Of a stretch of DNA of 64,000 nt, positions 1 to 10,110 are shown piece by piece. The translations under genes and the position numbers were made by a program. Position 1 is the stretch's first letter; every line of letters begins with the position of its first letter. The notes under the pieces are model-generated. The model made no database searches. It was given only the letters and a program-made list of their open reading frames with translations, and was not told the DNA's origin. This DNA is from Neopusillimonas aromaticivorans (GTDB lineage Bacteria; Pseudomonadota; Gammaproteobacteria; Burkholderiales; Burkholderiaceae_B): assembly GCF_030344915.1 (NCBI RefSeq), contig NZ_CP128233.1, positions 1,178,001 to 1,242,000 on the forward strand. The letters run 5' to 3'.

Positions 1-107
1 TGGGAATCGAGCGATTTACGCAACAACAGCATCTGTTGCTCTTGTTGAGCTGTGGCACCTTCGAGGGCGATGGCGGTATTGACTACAGCTTCGACGGACA
101 GATCCAT
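1..107 (-). CDS. YjfB-like putative motility protein (N-terminal part)
   Basis: The 35 visible codons read MDLSVEAVVNTAIA and continue through a Gln-rich stretch to LLLRKSLDS before the window edge. The pattern of a short acidic start, an Ala/Gln-rich helix and a (V/L)LxK(A/S)LD motif fits the small YjfB-type 'putative motility protein' family, about 60 residues long in other bacteria. An AAAGGA ribosome site lies 7 bases before the ATG, which supports this start. The 3' end lies outside the window. The family assignment comes from a short fragment, and the biochemical role of the family is not established. Confidence 0.5.
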   Translation of the reverse strand, partial: MDLSVEAVVNTAIALEGATAQQEQQMLLLRKSLDS

Positions 108-152
108 GACGATATCCTTTAAAGTAGGCGTTTTTTCATTGTAGGTAAATCC

Positions 153-2125
153 ATGAGAAACGTAAAGGCGACGGCAACCGACCCTGCACGTTCCGAACGT
201 AACCCCGGCCACGACACCAATGCGATTGAGCACGTGCTGGCCGGACCGACCCTTCGTCGTCTTGAAGCCCGACGTATCGTATTCTGGCTGGCGACCCGTA
301 ACCCTTGTGCGTTACGTCTGTCTCTCGACTTCACCGATGCCGAAGGGGTCGGGCATACCGCCGAAATCGACCTGTTGAATGGCACCAGTCAGCATGAAAT
401 CCGTGTGGGAGACCAATGCATCATCCAGCTGATAGACATTGAACTGGATACCGCCTTGCCCGCCGACACCCGGATTGCCTATGATTTTCTGTGGCGTCTG
501 TCCGAGGGTGATGACTGGCACAGCACCGCCGCTGAAGATCCCGAGCTTTGCATGCCAGGGCAAACCCGGCCGGCCTTTGTACTGCGCAGCCGCCTCGACC
601 GGATTCTTCATGGGTCGTGCCGCAAGCCGCACCATCCTGCCGGCGATGGACTGGTCGCGGCAGACGCGTGGCTGCGGGAACGCTTCGACGAACCCGCCCG
701 CTGGCCGGCAGCGCTGATGATGAACGGCGACCAAATTTACGCCGACGATGTTGCCGGCCCCATGCTGACTGCCATTCACCAGCTGATTGAAACCCTGGGG
801 CTGTATCCGGAAACCATCCAGGACGCTCTGGTGGCAGACAGCCAGGAACTCTATGCCAGCGATTACAACTATTACCGTCGCCACACGCTGCTGCCTGACG
901 TAAAAAGCAATGAACCTTTGCGTAAACGGTTTTTCGAGGGTGCGCGCAAGCCGGTTTTCACCACCAGCAATGCCGACAACCATCTGGTCACGCTGGCCGA
1001 AGTGATGGCCATGTATTTGTTGGTCTGGTCACCGGAAACCTGGAAACCCTGGCACATGGCGCTCCGGCGCGCCTGACGTCCGAAGAAGCCGCTCGTTATG
1101 CCCGCGAGCGCGAAGCGCTGGTGCAGTTTGTGCAAGGCCTGCCGGCGGTTCGACGCCTGCTGGCCCACCTGCCCACACTGATGATTTTCGATGACCACGA
1201 CATCACCGACGACTGGAATCTGACTGCCGACTGGGAACAAACCGCATACAGCCATGCCTTTTCACGACGCATCATTGGCAACGCCCTGATCGGCTACCTG
1301 ATCTGCCAGGGCTGGGGCAACAACCCCGACGCCTTCGATGGCCAGACACTGAAACTGTTGCGCAAATGGTCAGCAGAACCCGGGACGATGCAGCAAGACA
1401 CTTTGATCGACCATGTACTGCACCTGCATCGCTGGGGCTACAGCCTGCCCACCACGCCGAAACTGCTGGTGCTGGATACTCGCACACGACGATGGCGCTC
1501 TGAGAACAGCCTGCGTCACCCGTCCGGGCTGATGGACTGGGAAGCCCTTTCAGAGCTGCAGAATGAGTTGCTGCACCACGACGCCGTTGTCATGGTGTCG
1601 CCTGCGCCCGTCTTTGGCGTAAAACTGATCGAGGCCATCCAGAAAATCTTTACCTGGATCGGCAAGCCACTGCTGGTTGATGCTGAAAACTGGATGGCCC
1701 ACCGGGGCACAGCCTACGCCATACTGAATATTTTCACGCACACAAAAACACCCGCCCACTTCGTGATTTTGTCGGGCGACGTGCACTACTCTTTTGTCTA
1801 CGGCGTCACCCTGCGCTCGGCCAGCGGCGAGCCGCACCTTTGGCAAATCACCAGCAGCGGCATCAAGAACGAATTTCCTCGCAAGCTGCTGGACACGCTG
1901 GATCGTCTGAGCCGTTGGCTCTATTCACCCCGGTCGCCATTAAACTGGTTCACACGGCGCCGGCGCATGAAAATTTCGCCGTTCAAACCGGAAAATGCCT
2001 CGAAAGGTGAGCGCTTGCTGAACCAGGCGGGTGTTGGGTACGTGAAATTCGATACCGAAGGGCGCCCCGTCAAGGTCATGCAAATCAGCGCAGACCGTCA
2101 GACGGCATTCAGACTTGAAGAATAA
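153..2125 (+). CDS. PhoD-like phosphatase/metallophosphoesterase (one frameshift)
   Basis: The product is a large PhoD-type metallophosphoesterase, presumably hydrolysing phosphomono- or diesters. Visible motifs are GSCRKPHH at about residues 154-161, MNGDQIYADD at 190-199, and, after the frame change, FDDHDITDDWNL and LSGDVHYS. These are the metal-binding Asp/Asn/His blocks of the family. The N-terminal 140 residues form a beta-rich domain and there is no signal peptide, so a cytoplasmic location is likely. The frame shifts by one missing base near 1041-1060, between a segment ending in PETW and one starting APARLTSEE. The corrected length is about 657 residues. Both halves align end to end, so this is one gene. 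The substrate cannot be told from sequence. Confidence 0.8.
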
Positions 2126-2281
2126 CCGTTGACCCCGTGCAACCCGCTCTCTGCATCCGCCCACCCTGCGGACCGGCTTGATTCTTTCGAATGCCTTGGT
2201 TGTCACGCTTTTTAACCGCCACGGGTCATAAAACACTCTTATGATCAAAAGCCTTACATCTACCCTGATTACGGAGGCACC

Positions 2282-3163
2282 ATGAACCGAATTCCCGACG
2301 CAGACCTGAACAGCCTGTTACCCGCCCTGAAACTGAACCGGCGCGGGTTTATTGCAACAGCACTGGCCACCGGCTTTGCCGTTGCTGCCGGCCCGGTCAT
2401 GGCCAACACCGCCATTACAACCGATACGCAAGGGCTGACTGCAGGCGAAATAAAAATTCCAGTCACCGATGGCGAAATTCCGGCGTACCGTGCCATGCCG
2501 GCGAATGCAAAAAATGCGCCGGTGATACTGGTTGTACAGGAAATTTTCGGCGTTCATGAATACATCAAGGACATCTGCCGTCGTCTGGCCAAGGCGGGCT
2601 ACCTGGCGATTGCCCCCGAACTGTATGCCCGCCAGGGCGACCCCTCCACCTACACCGAAATCCCGAAACTGTTCAGTGAAATTGTCAGCAAAGTGCCTGA
2701 TGCACAGGTGATGGCCGACCTGGATGCCGCCGTGGCCTGGGCAGGCAAGAATGGGGGCAATGTGCAGGCCCTGGGGGTCACCGGTTTTTGCTGGGGCGGG
2801 CGGATCACCTGGCTGTACAGTGCCCACAACCCGGGCGTGAAGGCCGGCGTCGCCTGGTATGGCCGTCTGACCGGCGACACATCAGACCTGACACCGCAAC
2901 ACCCGGTCGATATCGCAGCCAGACTGCACGGCCCGGTGCTGGGTCTGTATGGTGAGAAAGACGGTGGTATCCCGTTGGACACTGTCGACGCCATGAAAAC
3001 AGCCCTGGCAGGCGGCGACGCCGCAGCCCAAGCCTCGAAGTTCATTGTTTACCCCGACGCACCGCATGCCTTCCATGCCGATTACCGACCCAGTTACCGC
3101 GAAGCGGCAGCCAGGGACGGCTGGACGCAAGCCCTGGACTGGTTTGCCCGGCACCTGAAATAA
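2282..3163 (+). CDS. Tat-exported dienelactone hydrolase family protein
   Basis: This 293-residue alpha/beta hydrolase belongs to the dienelactone hydrolase (carboxymethylenebutenolidase) family. The triad is visible: Cys170 in GFCWGG, Asp227 in GEKDGG and His262 in APHAF, with the conserved Glu87 in QEIFG. The N-terminus carries a twin-arginine signal (LNRRGFIATALATGF), so the enzyme is probably exported folded. An excellent GGAGG site sits 6 bases before the ATG. No chlorocatechol or hydroxyquinol pathway genes lie beside it, so true dienelactone hydrolysis is not implied; many Tat-exported members act on unknown esters. The gene is intact and converges on arsB with only 5 bases between the stop codons. 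Confidence 0.88.
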   Translation: MNRIPDADLNSLLPALKLNRRGFIATALATGFAVAAGPVMANTAITTDTQGLTAGEIKIPVTDGEIPAYRAMPANAKNAPVILVVQEIFGVHEYIKDICRRLAKAGYLAIAPELYARQGDPSTYTEIPKLFSEIVSKVPDAQVMADLDAAVAWAGKNGGNVQALGVTGFCWGGRITWLYSAHNPGVKAGVAWYGRLTGDTSDLTPQHPVDIAARLHGPVLGLYGEKDGGIPLDTVDAMKTALAGGDAAAQASKFIVYPDAPHAFHADYRPSYREAAARDGWTQALDWFARHLK

Positions 3164-3168
3164 CCAGA

Positions 3169-4477
3169 CTATGGCACACCCTGAACCGGGAGTGCCTCAA
3201 GCGACAACCGAAAGGCCAGCGCCAACAGGGTCACCATCAACACGGGTACCGTCAACACAACCCCAACCCTGAAGTAATAGCCCCAGGTGATGATCATGCC
3301 GCGCCGTGACAGCACATGCAGCCACAGCAACGTGGCGAGACTGCCGATCGGCGTCATTTTCGGGCCCAGGTCACTGCCCACCACATTGGCAAACACCATC
3401 GCTTCACGCACCACCCCTGGGCGGCACTGGCATCCACCGACAAGGCGCCGATCAATACGGCCGGCAAATTATTCATGAATGCAGAAAGCACCGCGACCAG
3501 CAACCCTGTTCCCAATGTGGCAACCCACAACCCCTGTGCAGCCAACTGGTCCAGCACAGCGGTCACCCAGTGGGTCAGCCCCGCATTGCGCAAGCCATAC
3601 ACCACCAGATACATGCCCATCGAGAACACCACGATATGCCAGGGTGCGGTACGCAGGATCTGACGGGGGTTGATGACCGGGCTGCGTGCGGCAACCACCA
3701 GCAAGACGGCTGCCCCCAGCGCGGCGACGACGCTGACCGGTACGCCCAGGGTTCGAGCCCGAAAAAGCCGGCCAACAGCAACGCCAGCACACACCACCCG
3801 GCGCGGAACACCACACGATCGCGGATGGCGGACGACGGTACCCGCAAGTGGTCAAGCGCATAGGTGACGGGAATATCCTTGCGAAAAAACAGCATCAGCA
3901 CCAATAGCGAGGCAGCCACCGCCACCAGATTGACCGGCACCATCACGGAAGCGTAGCGTACGAAACCGATATTGAAATAATCGGCCGAGACAATATTGAC
4001 CAGATTGGACACCACCAGCGGCAGGCTGGCCGTATCGGCAATGAAGCCGGCGGCCATCACATAGGCCAGCGTTGCCGCCGGGGAAAAGCCCAGCGCCATC
4101 AACATCGCCATGACAATCGGCGTCAAAATAAGCGCTGCGCCATCGTTATTGAATATGGCCGTAACCACTGCGCCCAGCAACACCATCAAGACAAACAGGT
4201 AGCGTCCCCGGCCACGCCCCCAGCGCCCCATATACAGCGCGGCCCACTCGAAGAACCCTGCAGCGTCCAGCACCAGGCTGATGATGACCACGGCAATGAA
4301 ACTGCCGGTGGCATTCCAGACAATCGACCAGACCACCGCGATATCGGCAACGCTGACACTGCCTGTCAGCAAGGCTACCAGGGCGCCTGCACAGGCACTC
4401 CAGCCAATGCCCAAACCACGTGGCTGCCAGATCACCAGCGTGAGTGTCACCAGGAAAACAGCCGTCGCAAGCCACAT
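3169..4477 (-). CDS. arsB: ArsB/CitM-type anion transporter (two frameshifts)
   Basis: About 436 residues after correction, forming roughly ten to twelve membrane helices. Recognisable ArsB signatures include FNNDGAALILTPIV and the DTASLPLVVSNLVNIV stretch, so it is called an arsenite/antimonite extruder. One base is missing at about 3750-3800 and another near 3410; the reading moves through three frames while the alignment stays continuous. The ATG lies 2 bases after the selU stop, so the gene is translated with selD-selU. No arsR, arsC or arsH is nearby, which is unusual. The selenium context makes selenite or another oxyanion a possible substrate; that is inference from position only. Confidence 0.78.
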
Positions 4478-4479
4478 GA

Positions 4480-5579
4480 TCAGGTCGGACGGTATCGTTT
4501 GAGCCAGTCGATAACGGCGGCCTGATCGCCACTGAAAACAATACGATCGCGTTTGCGCTCGCGCTGCGACGCATACATCGGGTCGTAGTAATCGTTCAGC
4601 AACGAACGTATCCAGTCACGATGCAATGCCATTTCACCCTGGCCGGCATGGCTCGCCAGGGCCGTATCAAGCTGGCTGGCGATACGCGCATAGCGTTCGT
4701 GACCCAACCGCTTGACGATGTTTTTCAGGCTCTGGCGCAGACGTTCGGCAAAGCGGGCAAAGCCGTCGTCAGGCCCATAAACCGCCTGGAATTCGGCCGC
4801 CAGGCTAACGACATAATCGCGCAAAATGCGTTCAACCCGCGCCTCAAAGCTGTCTTCCAGCCACACGACCGGAAATGCCTGCATGGCCTGATGCAGGGGC
4901 AGCGGCAAGGCACAGCTTCCGATCAGCCGGCTTTCATCTTCCAGGGCAAACGAGGTCTGCCCACGGGCCTGACGCTGCAACAGGTCGATGACCAGACGGT
5001 TTTCGAAATCGATTTGCGCAGGCTGAGCATGTACGCGTTTGCCAAAGCTGGAACCGCGATGATTGGCCAGACCTTCGAGGTCAACAGCGTTGTCGAGCGC
5101 ATGCAGCACGTCGGTTTTGCCTGAACCGGTCAGGCCGCCCACAACGATGAAACGGCATTCGGCCAAGGCCTGCTCAAGGGCTTCCAGCAACCAGGTACGC
5201 ATGGCCTTGTAGCCACCGACAATACGCGGGTACTCAATACCCGCTTCGGTTTTCAGCCACTCTTGGGTAATACGCGAACGCAAGCCGCCGCGAAAGCAAT
5301 ACAAATACCCGTCAGGGTTGGCCCGGGCAAACGCGGCCCACTGTGCAATGCGCTGGGCCTTGGTGTTGCCACTGACCAGTTGATGACCCAGTGCAATGGC
5401 CGCGTCCTGCCCTTTTTGCTTGTAGCAGGTACCGACCTTCTGTCGCTCGAGGTCATTCATAAGCGGCAGGTTGACCGCCCCGGAAACGACCCGCGCGCAA
5501 ACTCGACAGGCGCCCGAACATCCATCAGCGGTACACCGCTGACGAAAAGGGTACGGAAATCTTCGGTATTGGGACGCAT
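4480..5579 (-). CDS. selU: tRNA 2-selenouridine synthase (one frameshift)
   Basis: SelU (MnmH) converts 2-thiouridine at the wobble position of certain tRNAs to 2-selenouridine using selenophosphate, via a geranylated intermediate. The N-terminal rhodanese domain has MDVRAPVEF and the Cys-containing loop YCFRGGLRS; the C-terminal part has a P-loop, GGLTGSGKTDVL. The start is MRPNTEDFRTLF at 5579. A base is missing in the C-run at 5478-5481: four are present where five give the continuous GSFPGAVNLPL. Corrected length is about 366 residues. The start lies 38 bases after the selD stop and the gene ends 2 bases before arsB. The shifts make it look fused to selD, which is an artefact. Confidence 0.9.
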
Positions 5580-5617
5580 GATCTGGACGCTCGGCGATAA
5601 GAGATACGGCGCGGCGT

Positions 5618-6650
5618 TCAGGCCAGCACCACACCGTGGCTGCCTCGCTGGGCCATATGGCCCAAAGGGTCAGATCAAACCCCAGTGAAGCGGCCACGGC
5701 AAGGAATTCGCCATTGCCTTCAGGGCTGACGGCCACCAGCAAACCGCCACTGGTTTGCGGATCGCACAACAGGTGTTTCTGGTCATCGGACAAGGCGGCC
5801 ACCCCATGACCATAACTATCAAAGTTACGCAAGGTACCTCCGGGCACACACCCCTGAGACAGGTAATAGTCGACCCCGTCGATACGCGGCACGGCGTCGG
5901 CTTTGATATGGGCCGTGAGACCGCTGCCATCGGCCATTTCCAGCAAATGCCCCAGCAAACCAAAGCCGGTGACGTCCGTCATGGCCTTGACGCCGTCGAG
6001 CCGCCCGAAATGCAACCCCGGCACGTTCAAGGTACACATCAGGTCGCGCGCAACGCCCACATCGGCCTGACGCAGTTTGCCCTGCTTTTCAGCCGTTGTG
6101 AGGATACCGATGCCCAGCGGCTTGGTCAGGTACAGCAGGCAACCCTCGGTGGCCGTGTCATTGCGCTTGAGCTGGCGCCGGTTGACCAGGCCAGTGACCG
6201 CCAGGCCGAAAATGGGTTCAGGCGCGTCAATCGAATGCCCGCCCGCCAGCGGAATGCCGGCGGCATCGCACACGGCTCGCCCGCCACGTACGACCTCGCG
6301 CGCAACTTCAGGCGGCAGCACATTGACCGGCCAGCCCAGAATGGCAATGGCCATCAGCGGCTTGCCCCCATGGCATAAATATCGCTGATGGCATTGGTCG
6401 CCGCCACGCGCCCGAAATCAAACGGGTCATCGACAATGGGCATGAAAAAGTCAGTGGTGGACACCACACCCTGCTCGTCATCAATACCATAGACTGCGGC
6501 GTCATCGCGCGAGGCATTACCCACCCACAACTGAGGATCGAGATTCTGCGCGCCACTGCCAGCCAAAATGACATCGAGCACTTTGGGGGAAATTTTGCAC
6601 CCGCAGCCGGCGCCATGGCTGTACTGGGTAAGACGAATAGGTTGCGACAT
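5618..6650 (-). CDS. selD: Selenide, water dikinase (two frameshifts)
   Basis: SelD makes selenophosphate from selenide and ATP. The N-terminus reads MSQPIRLTQYSHGAGCGCK; Cys16 and Lys19 correspond to the catalytic Cys17 and Lys20 of the E. coli enzyme, so this is the Cys and not the selenocysteine form. Further AIR-synthase-type motifs are DDAAVY, TDFFMPIVDD, ATNAISDIYAMG and CDPQTSGGLL. One G is missing from a G-run near 6365-6369 (MGGKPLMAIA restored) and one C near 5655 (SLGFDLTPLGHMAQ restored). The corrected enzyme has 344 residues and stops at 5618. No selA, selB or selC is in view, so its visible purpose is tRNA selenation with SelU. Confidence 0.92.
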
Positions 6651-6762
6651 ATCAGGACCTGAAGACGGGTAATGCACGGTAAGCGCCAACCTTATGCTTG
6701 AGCGCAAGGTCGGCCGCATCGAAACCGTGATTTTAACCGGCTGGCAGGATCGCGCCCCGACG

Positions 6763-7466
6763 TCATGACCCCAGATACGCCCGTTGCACGGCCGGATCGT
6801 CACGCAGTTGTGCCGCCGACCCCTCGCCCACAATGCGCCCGGTTTCGATCAGGTAGCCGCGATCGGCGATTTCAAGGCTGAGCTTGGCGTTTTGCTCGAC
6901 CATCAACACCCCGACGCCCAGATCACGCACGCTGGCGATGGCCCGGAACAACTCCTGACACATCAGGGGTGACAAGCCGAGCGAAGGCTCGTCAAGCAAC
7001 AATACCCGGGGGCTGACATCAGGGCACGCCCCACCGCCACCATTTGCTGCTCGCCACCGCTCATGGTGCCAACGCGCTGATTCAGGCGCTCGGCCAGACG
7101 GGGGAACAGTTCGAGAATGCGCTTGAGATTCTGTGCCTCGGCAGGCCGTGCACGCCGCGTCAGAGCCCCCAGTTGCAGGTTTTCACGAACGGTCAGGTCG
7201 ACAAACACCCCCGCCCCTCAGGCACCAGTGCCAGCCCATGCTCGACAATATGGTGCGGCGGCAACGACAGCAATTCGATGCCGTCCAGTTTCGCGCTGGC
7301 GCCGGGCAAGGGTGCAAGCATCCCCCAACGCCCGCAACATGGACGACTTGCCTGCACCATTCGCACCCAGAATGACAACCATTTCACCTTCGTTGACGGT
7401 AAGACCCACATGATCAAGCGCCTGATGCTTGCCATAACGAACCGATAACTGACTGACTTCAAACAT
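6763..7466 (-). CDS. livF: LIV-type ABC transporter ATPase LivF (three frameshifts)
   Basis: This is the second ATPase of a branched-chain amino-acid type (HAAT) importer. Walker A is GANGAGKSSMLR, the signature is MSGGEQQMVAVGRAL, and the restored Walker B is VLLLDEPSLGLSP. The ATG at 7466 overlaps the livG stop by 8 bases. Three shifts are needed for continuity: one extra G near 7320 (RALGMLAPLPG), one missing G near 7212 (EGRGVFVDLTVREN) and one missing C near 7020. Corrected length is 234 residues, normal for LivF. It is the last gene of the LIV set; selD starts 112 bases further on in the same direction, so read-through into selD is possible. Confidence 0.85.
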
Positions 7467-8184
7467 GGGGCGCTCCGAGATAGGCACTGATCACTTCTTC
7501 CTGGGCCAGTACGGCGGCCGTTTCGCCCTCGGCAAGCTTGGTGCCGGCAAACATGACCACGCAACGGTCGCACAATGCCCGCACCGCATCCATCACGTGT
7601 TCGACCAGAATGATGGTCAACCCTTGCGCGCGCAAATCGCGGATCAGGGCAATCCCCACTTGCAGCTCGGTCGGATTCAACCCGGCCAGCCACTCATCCA
7701 GCAACAGAAGCCGGGGCTTGAGCGCCAGGGCTCGTGCCAGTTCCAGACGTTTCTGGTCAATGTAGGTCAGGTCACCCGCCGGCGTTTCAGCAACGTCCGA
7801 CAACCCGACAACCGACAGCAACTGCATGGCTTCGTCATACGCCTGCGGCCCAAACTTGTGATCGGGCCGGAAGGCCATGCCGGCCTCGACATTTTCACGG
7901 CAGGTCATACCGCCCAGCACACGCACTAATTGAAAGGTACGCGCCACGCCGCGCCGGGCAATCTGGTGTGACGGCATACCGACCAGCTCGTCAGTACCCA
8001 GCAGAATGCTGCCCTGATCGGCATGCAACGCCCCCGAAATCAGGTTCATGGCCGTGGTTTTGCCCGACCCGTTCGGCCCCAGCAAACCCAGCACCTCGCC
8101 CTGGGCGACCTCGAAGCTGAGGCCATCGACGGCACGCAGACCGCCAAACGACTTGCGCAGGCCATTGATTTTAAGAAGACTCAT
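7459..8184 (-). CDS. livG: LIV-type ABC transporter ATPase LivG
   Basis: Intact 241-residue ATPase. Walker A is GPNGSGKTTAMN, the signature region is YIDQKRLELARAL (LivG proteins lack a canonical LSGGQ), and the switch His lies in VEHVMDAV. The Walker B region reads LLLLDEWLAGLNPTE: the usual Pro after Asp-Glu is Trp, a deviation that keeps the catalytic Glu. The start is MSLLKINGLRKSF at 8184, chosen over upstream in-frame codons because the sequence before it does not match the family. It overlaps livM by 14 bases and livF by 8, so the subunits are translationally coupled. The substrate is probably the small acid or amide handled by the enzymes upstream in the operon. Confidence 0.9.
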   Translation of the reverse strand: MSLLKINGLRKSFGGLRAVDGLSFEVAQGEVLGLLGPNGSGKTTAMNLISGALHADQGSILLGTDELVGMPSHQIARRGVARTFQLVRVLGGMTCRENVEAGMAFRPDHKFGPQAYDEAMQLLSVVGLSDVAETPAGDLTYIDQKRLELARALALKPRLLLLDEWLAGLNPTELQVGIALIRDLRAQGLTIILVEHVMDAVRALCDRCVVMFAGTKLAEGETAAVLAQEEVISAYLGAPHV

Positions 8185-9133
8185 GATGGCCCCCTTGCCC
8201 TTTGTTTTTCGATGCCCGCAGCCAACCGCGAACCAGCTCAAGCACCCCGTTGGGCACGAAATAAACGATGACCAGGAAGGTTACCCCCAGCAACAAGGCA
8301 AAGTGGTTGGGAAAATTGGCCGACAACACTTCAAACAAAGCCGTCAATGGAATCACCCCGGCCAACGGCCCCAGCAAATGCCCGGCCCCACCCAGCAGTG
8401 ACATGATCAAGACCTGGAACGACACGATGGGGTTGAACACAATGGCCGGATCGATGTAGGTCCAGCGCGGCGACATGACGGCCCCCACCAGGGTCATGAA
8501 CGTGGCGCTAATCACAAACAACAGCACCTTGGCACGCGTGGTGTTCACCCCCAGATGGCGGGCGACCAGCTCATCTTCGCCGATGACCCGCAGGGCCAGC
8601 CCGAGTCGCGAACGCCGGATCAGCCAGCCGAACAGCAAGGCCAGCGACAGCAGAGCCAGCAACTGCCAGTAAATCTGCTCCTGGGTGATATCGAGGAAAA
8701 TATAGCGTCCGATGGATTTGGTGATATTCACTTCGTACCAGGTGACCAATTGACGGACCAGTTCAGCCAGGCCAAAGGTGAAAATCACAAAGTGCACACC
8801 CGACAGCCGCAAGGTAGACAACCCGACAATCAGGGCCAGCACAATGCCCACAACCATGGCCACCAGCAACACCCCGGCCCACGGCAATGATTCAGACAAC
8901 ACGGCAACAGTGTAGGCACCGATACCGAAAAATGCGGTTGTTGCCAGCGAGATATAGCGGGTAGGCCCCGAAAACATGGCCCATGCGGTCGCCAATGCCC
9001 CATATTGCAGGACGTTAATGGTGTAGGACAGGAAATAGTCACTGTCGACCAGCAATGGCAGCGCAGCCACCACCACCAGAATCAGTGCCACGGCGATAAA
9101 ACCAGGCGATAAAACCGGGGTTTGACGGTTCAT
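8171..9133 (-). CDS. livM: LIV-type ABC transporter permease LivM
   Basis: Intact 320-residue inner-membrane permease with eight to ten hydrophobic helices. Family landmarks are WAMFSGPTRYISLATTAFFGIGAYT near the N-terminus, the cytoplasmic loop RVIGEDELVARHLGVN that contacts the ATPases, and MSLLGGAGHLLGPLAGV. It overlaps livH by 4 bases at its start (ATGA arrangement) and livG by 14 bases at its end. It forms the translocation pore with LivH. Nothing in it indicates a specific substrate. Confidence 0.92.
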   Translation of the reverse strand: MNRQTPVLSPGFIAVALILVVVAALPLLVDSDYFLSYTINVLQYGALATAWAMFSGPTRYISLATTAFFGIGAYTVAVLSESLPWAGVLLVAMVVGIVLALIVGLSTLRLSGVHFVIFTFGLAELVRQLVTWYEVNITKSIGRYIFLDITQEQIYWQLLALLSLALLFGWLIRRSRLGLALRVIGEDELVARHLGVNTTRAKVLLFVISATFMTLVGAVMSPRWTYIDPAIVFNPIVSFQVLIMSLLGGAGHLLGPLAGVIPLTALFEVLSANFPNHFALLLGVTFLVIVYFVPNGVLELVRGWLRASKNKGQGGHHESS

Positions 9134-10003
9134 TTGCCGGCCCTCCCGAAAATACCTTGCGGACGCAGCAACAACACCAGCAAGAAGATACCGAAGGTCG
9201 CGGCCATGGTCAGACCCGGGTCGACAAATCGCGCCACCAGGGTTTCGACAATGCCCAGCAACAGGCCGGCCAGCAGGCAGCCCAGCAAATTGCCGACGCC
9301 ACCCATGATGACGATAACCAGCGCCTTCATGGTGAAGGCCACGCCCATGGACGCACTGAAGGGCAGGAACATGCTGACCAGCACACCGGCCCCCACCACC
9401 AGTGCACCACCCAGTGCAAACGCGAATGCCGCCATGGCCCGGGGGTTGATACCGACCAGATGGGCAAAGCGCGGCGCGTTGGCCATGGCCCGCAACGCCG
9501 TACCCCAGCGCGAGCGCACCAGCACAACGTAAACCAGCACGCCAATGACAAGGGCCGTACAGGCGGCCAGCAGGCGGTTGGCGGCCACGGGAGACCCCAT
9601 GATCTGGACCGGCATAGCCATGAATTCATAACTGTAATAACTGCCACCGAACAGGATCAGCACAATGCCCTGAACGACAAACAAAATGCCGAAGGTGGCC
9701 AGAATACTGTCAACCTCAAGGGCATCGGCATTGGGCGCGCGCTTGACCAGCGGCGTCAGCAAGATCTGGTAAACCAGCCACTGCACCACAAAACCCACAG
9801 GCACAACAATCGCCAGCGCATACAAGGGGTTGACCCCAAGGCGGGTGACGAACCAATACGCCAGGAAGGCGGCCGCCACCATGAACTCGCCGTGCGACAG
9901 GTTCATGATGCGGGCAACACCGTACTGAAGCGTCAGCCCCATGGCGATCAGGGCATACAGCCCCCAGCATCAGCGATGCCAGAACAATCTCGACAAACAA
10001 CAT
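9130..10003 (-). CDS. livH: LIV-type ABC transporter permease LivH (one frameshift)
   Basis: The second permease of the importer, about 290 residues. The typical N-terminal block ALIAMGLTLQYGVARIMNLSHGEFM is followed by the loop RAMANAPRFAHLVGINPRAM and the VIMGGVGNLLGCL helix. The true start is MLFVEIVLASLML at 10003. The first 20 codons lie in another frame; a change in the C-run at 9961-9965 (either one extra base or two missing) joins them to LYALIAMG. It follows the binding-protein gene after a 107-base gap containing a strong hairpin, and overlaps livM by 4 bases. Confidence 0.88.
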
Positions 10004-10022
10004 AGGGATCCCCTGCAAGGCA

Positions 10023-10040
10023 GCGGGGCCGCAGCCCCGC
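10023..10040 (-). other. GC hairpin between livK and livH
   Basis: Arms of 7 bases (10023-10029 and 10034-10040, GCGGGGC/GCCCCGC) enclose a four-base loop. It lies in the only sizeable gap of the transporter operon, after the binding-protein gene and before livH, and has no U-tract. In binding-protein operons such hairpins commonly protect the upstream mRNA or partly attenuate, so that the binding protein is made in excess. The role here is inferred from position. Confidence 0.5.
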
Positions 10041-10110
10041 CGTTCATTGCCAGATAAAACGGGAAAAGAAAGGGGTCAGGCCGGGCCCGGCCCCAATGGG
10101 AGACACCCGG

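Noticed and set aside
4480..6354. A single 624-codon open frame reading as a SelD-SelU fusion protein.
   Set aside because: The join is made of nonsense residues between a frameshifted selD end and a frameshifted selU start. Restoring one C near 5655 gives the normal SelD stop at 5618, and one C at 5478-5481 gives a normal SelU from the ATG at 5579.
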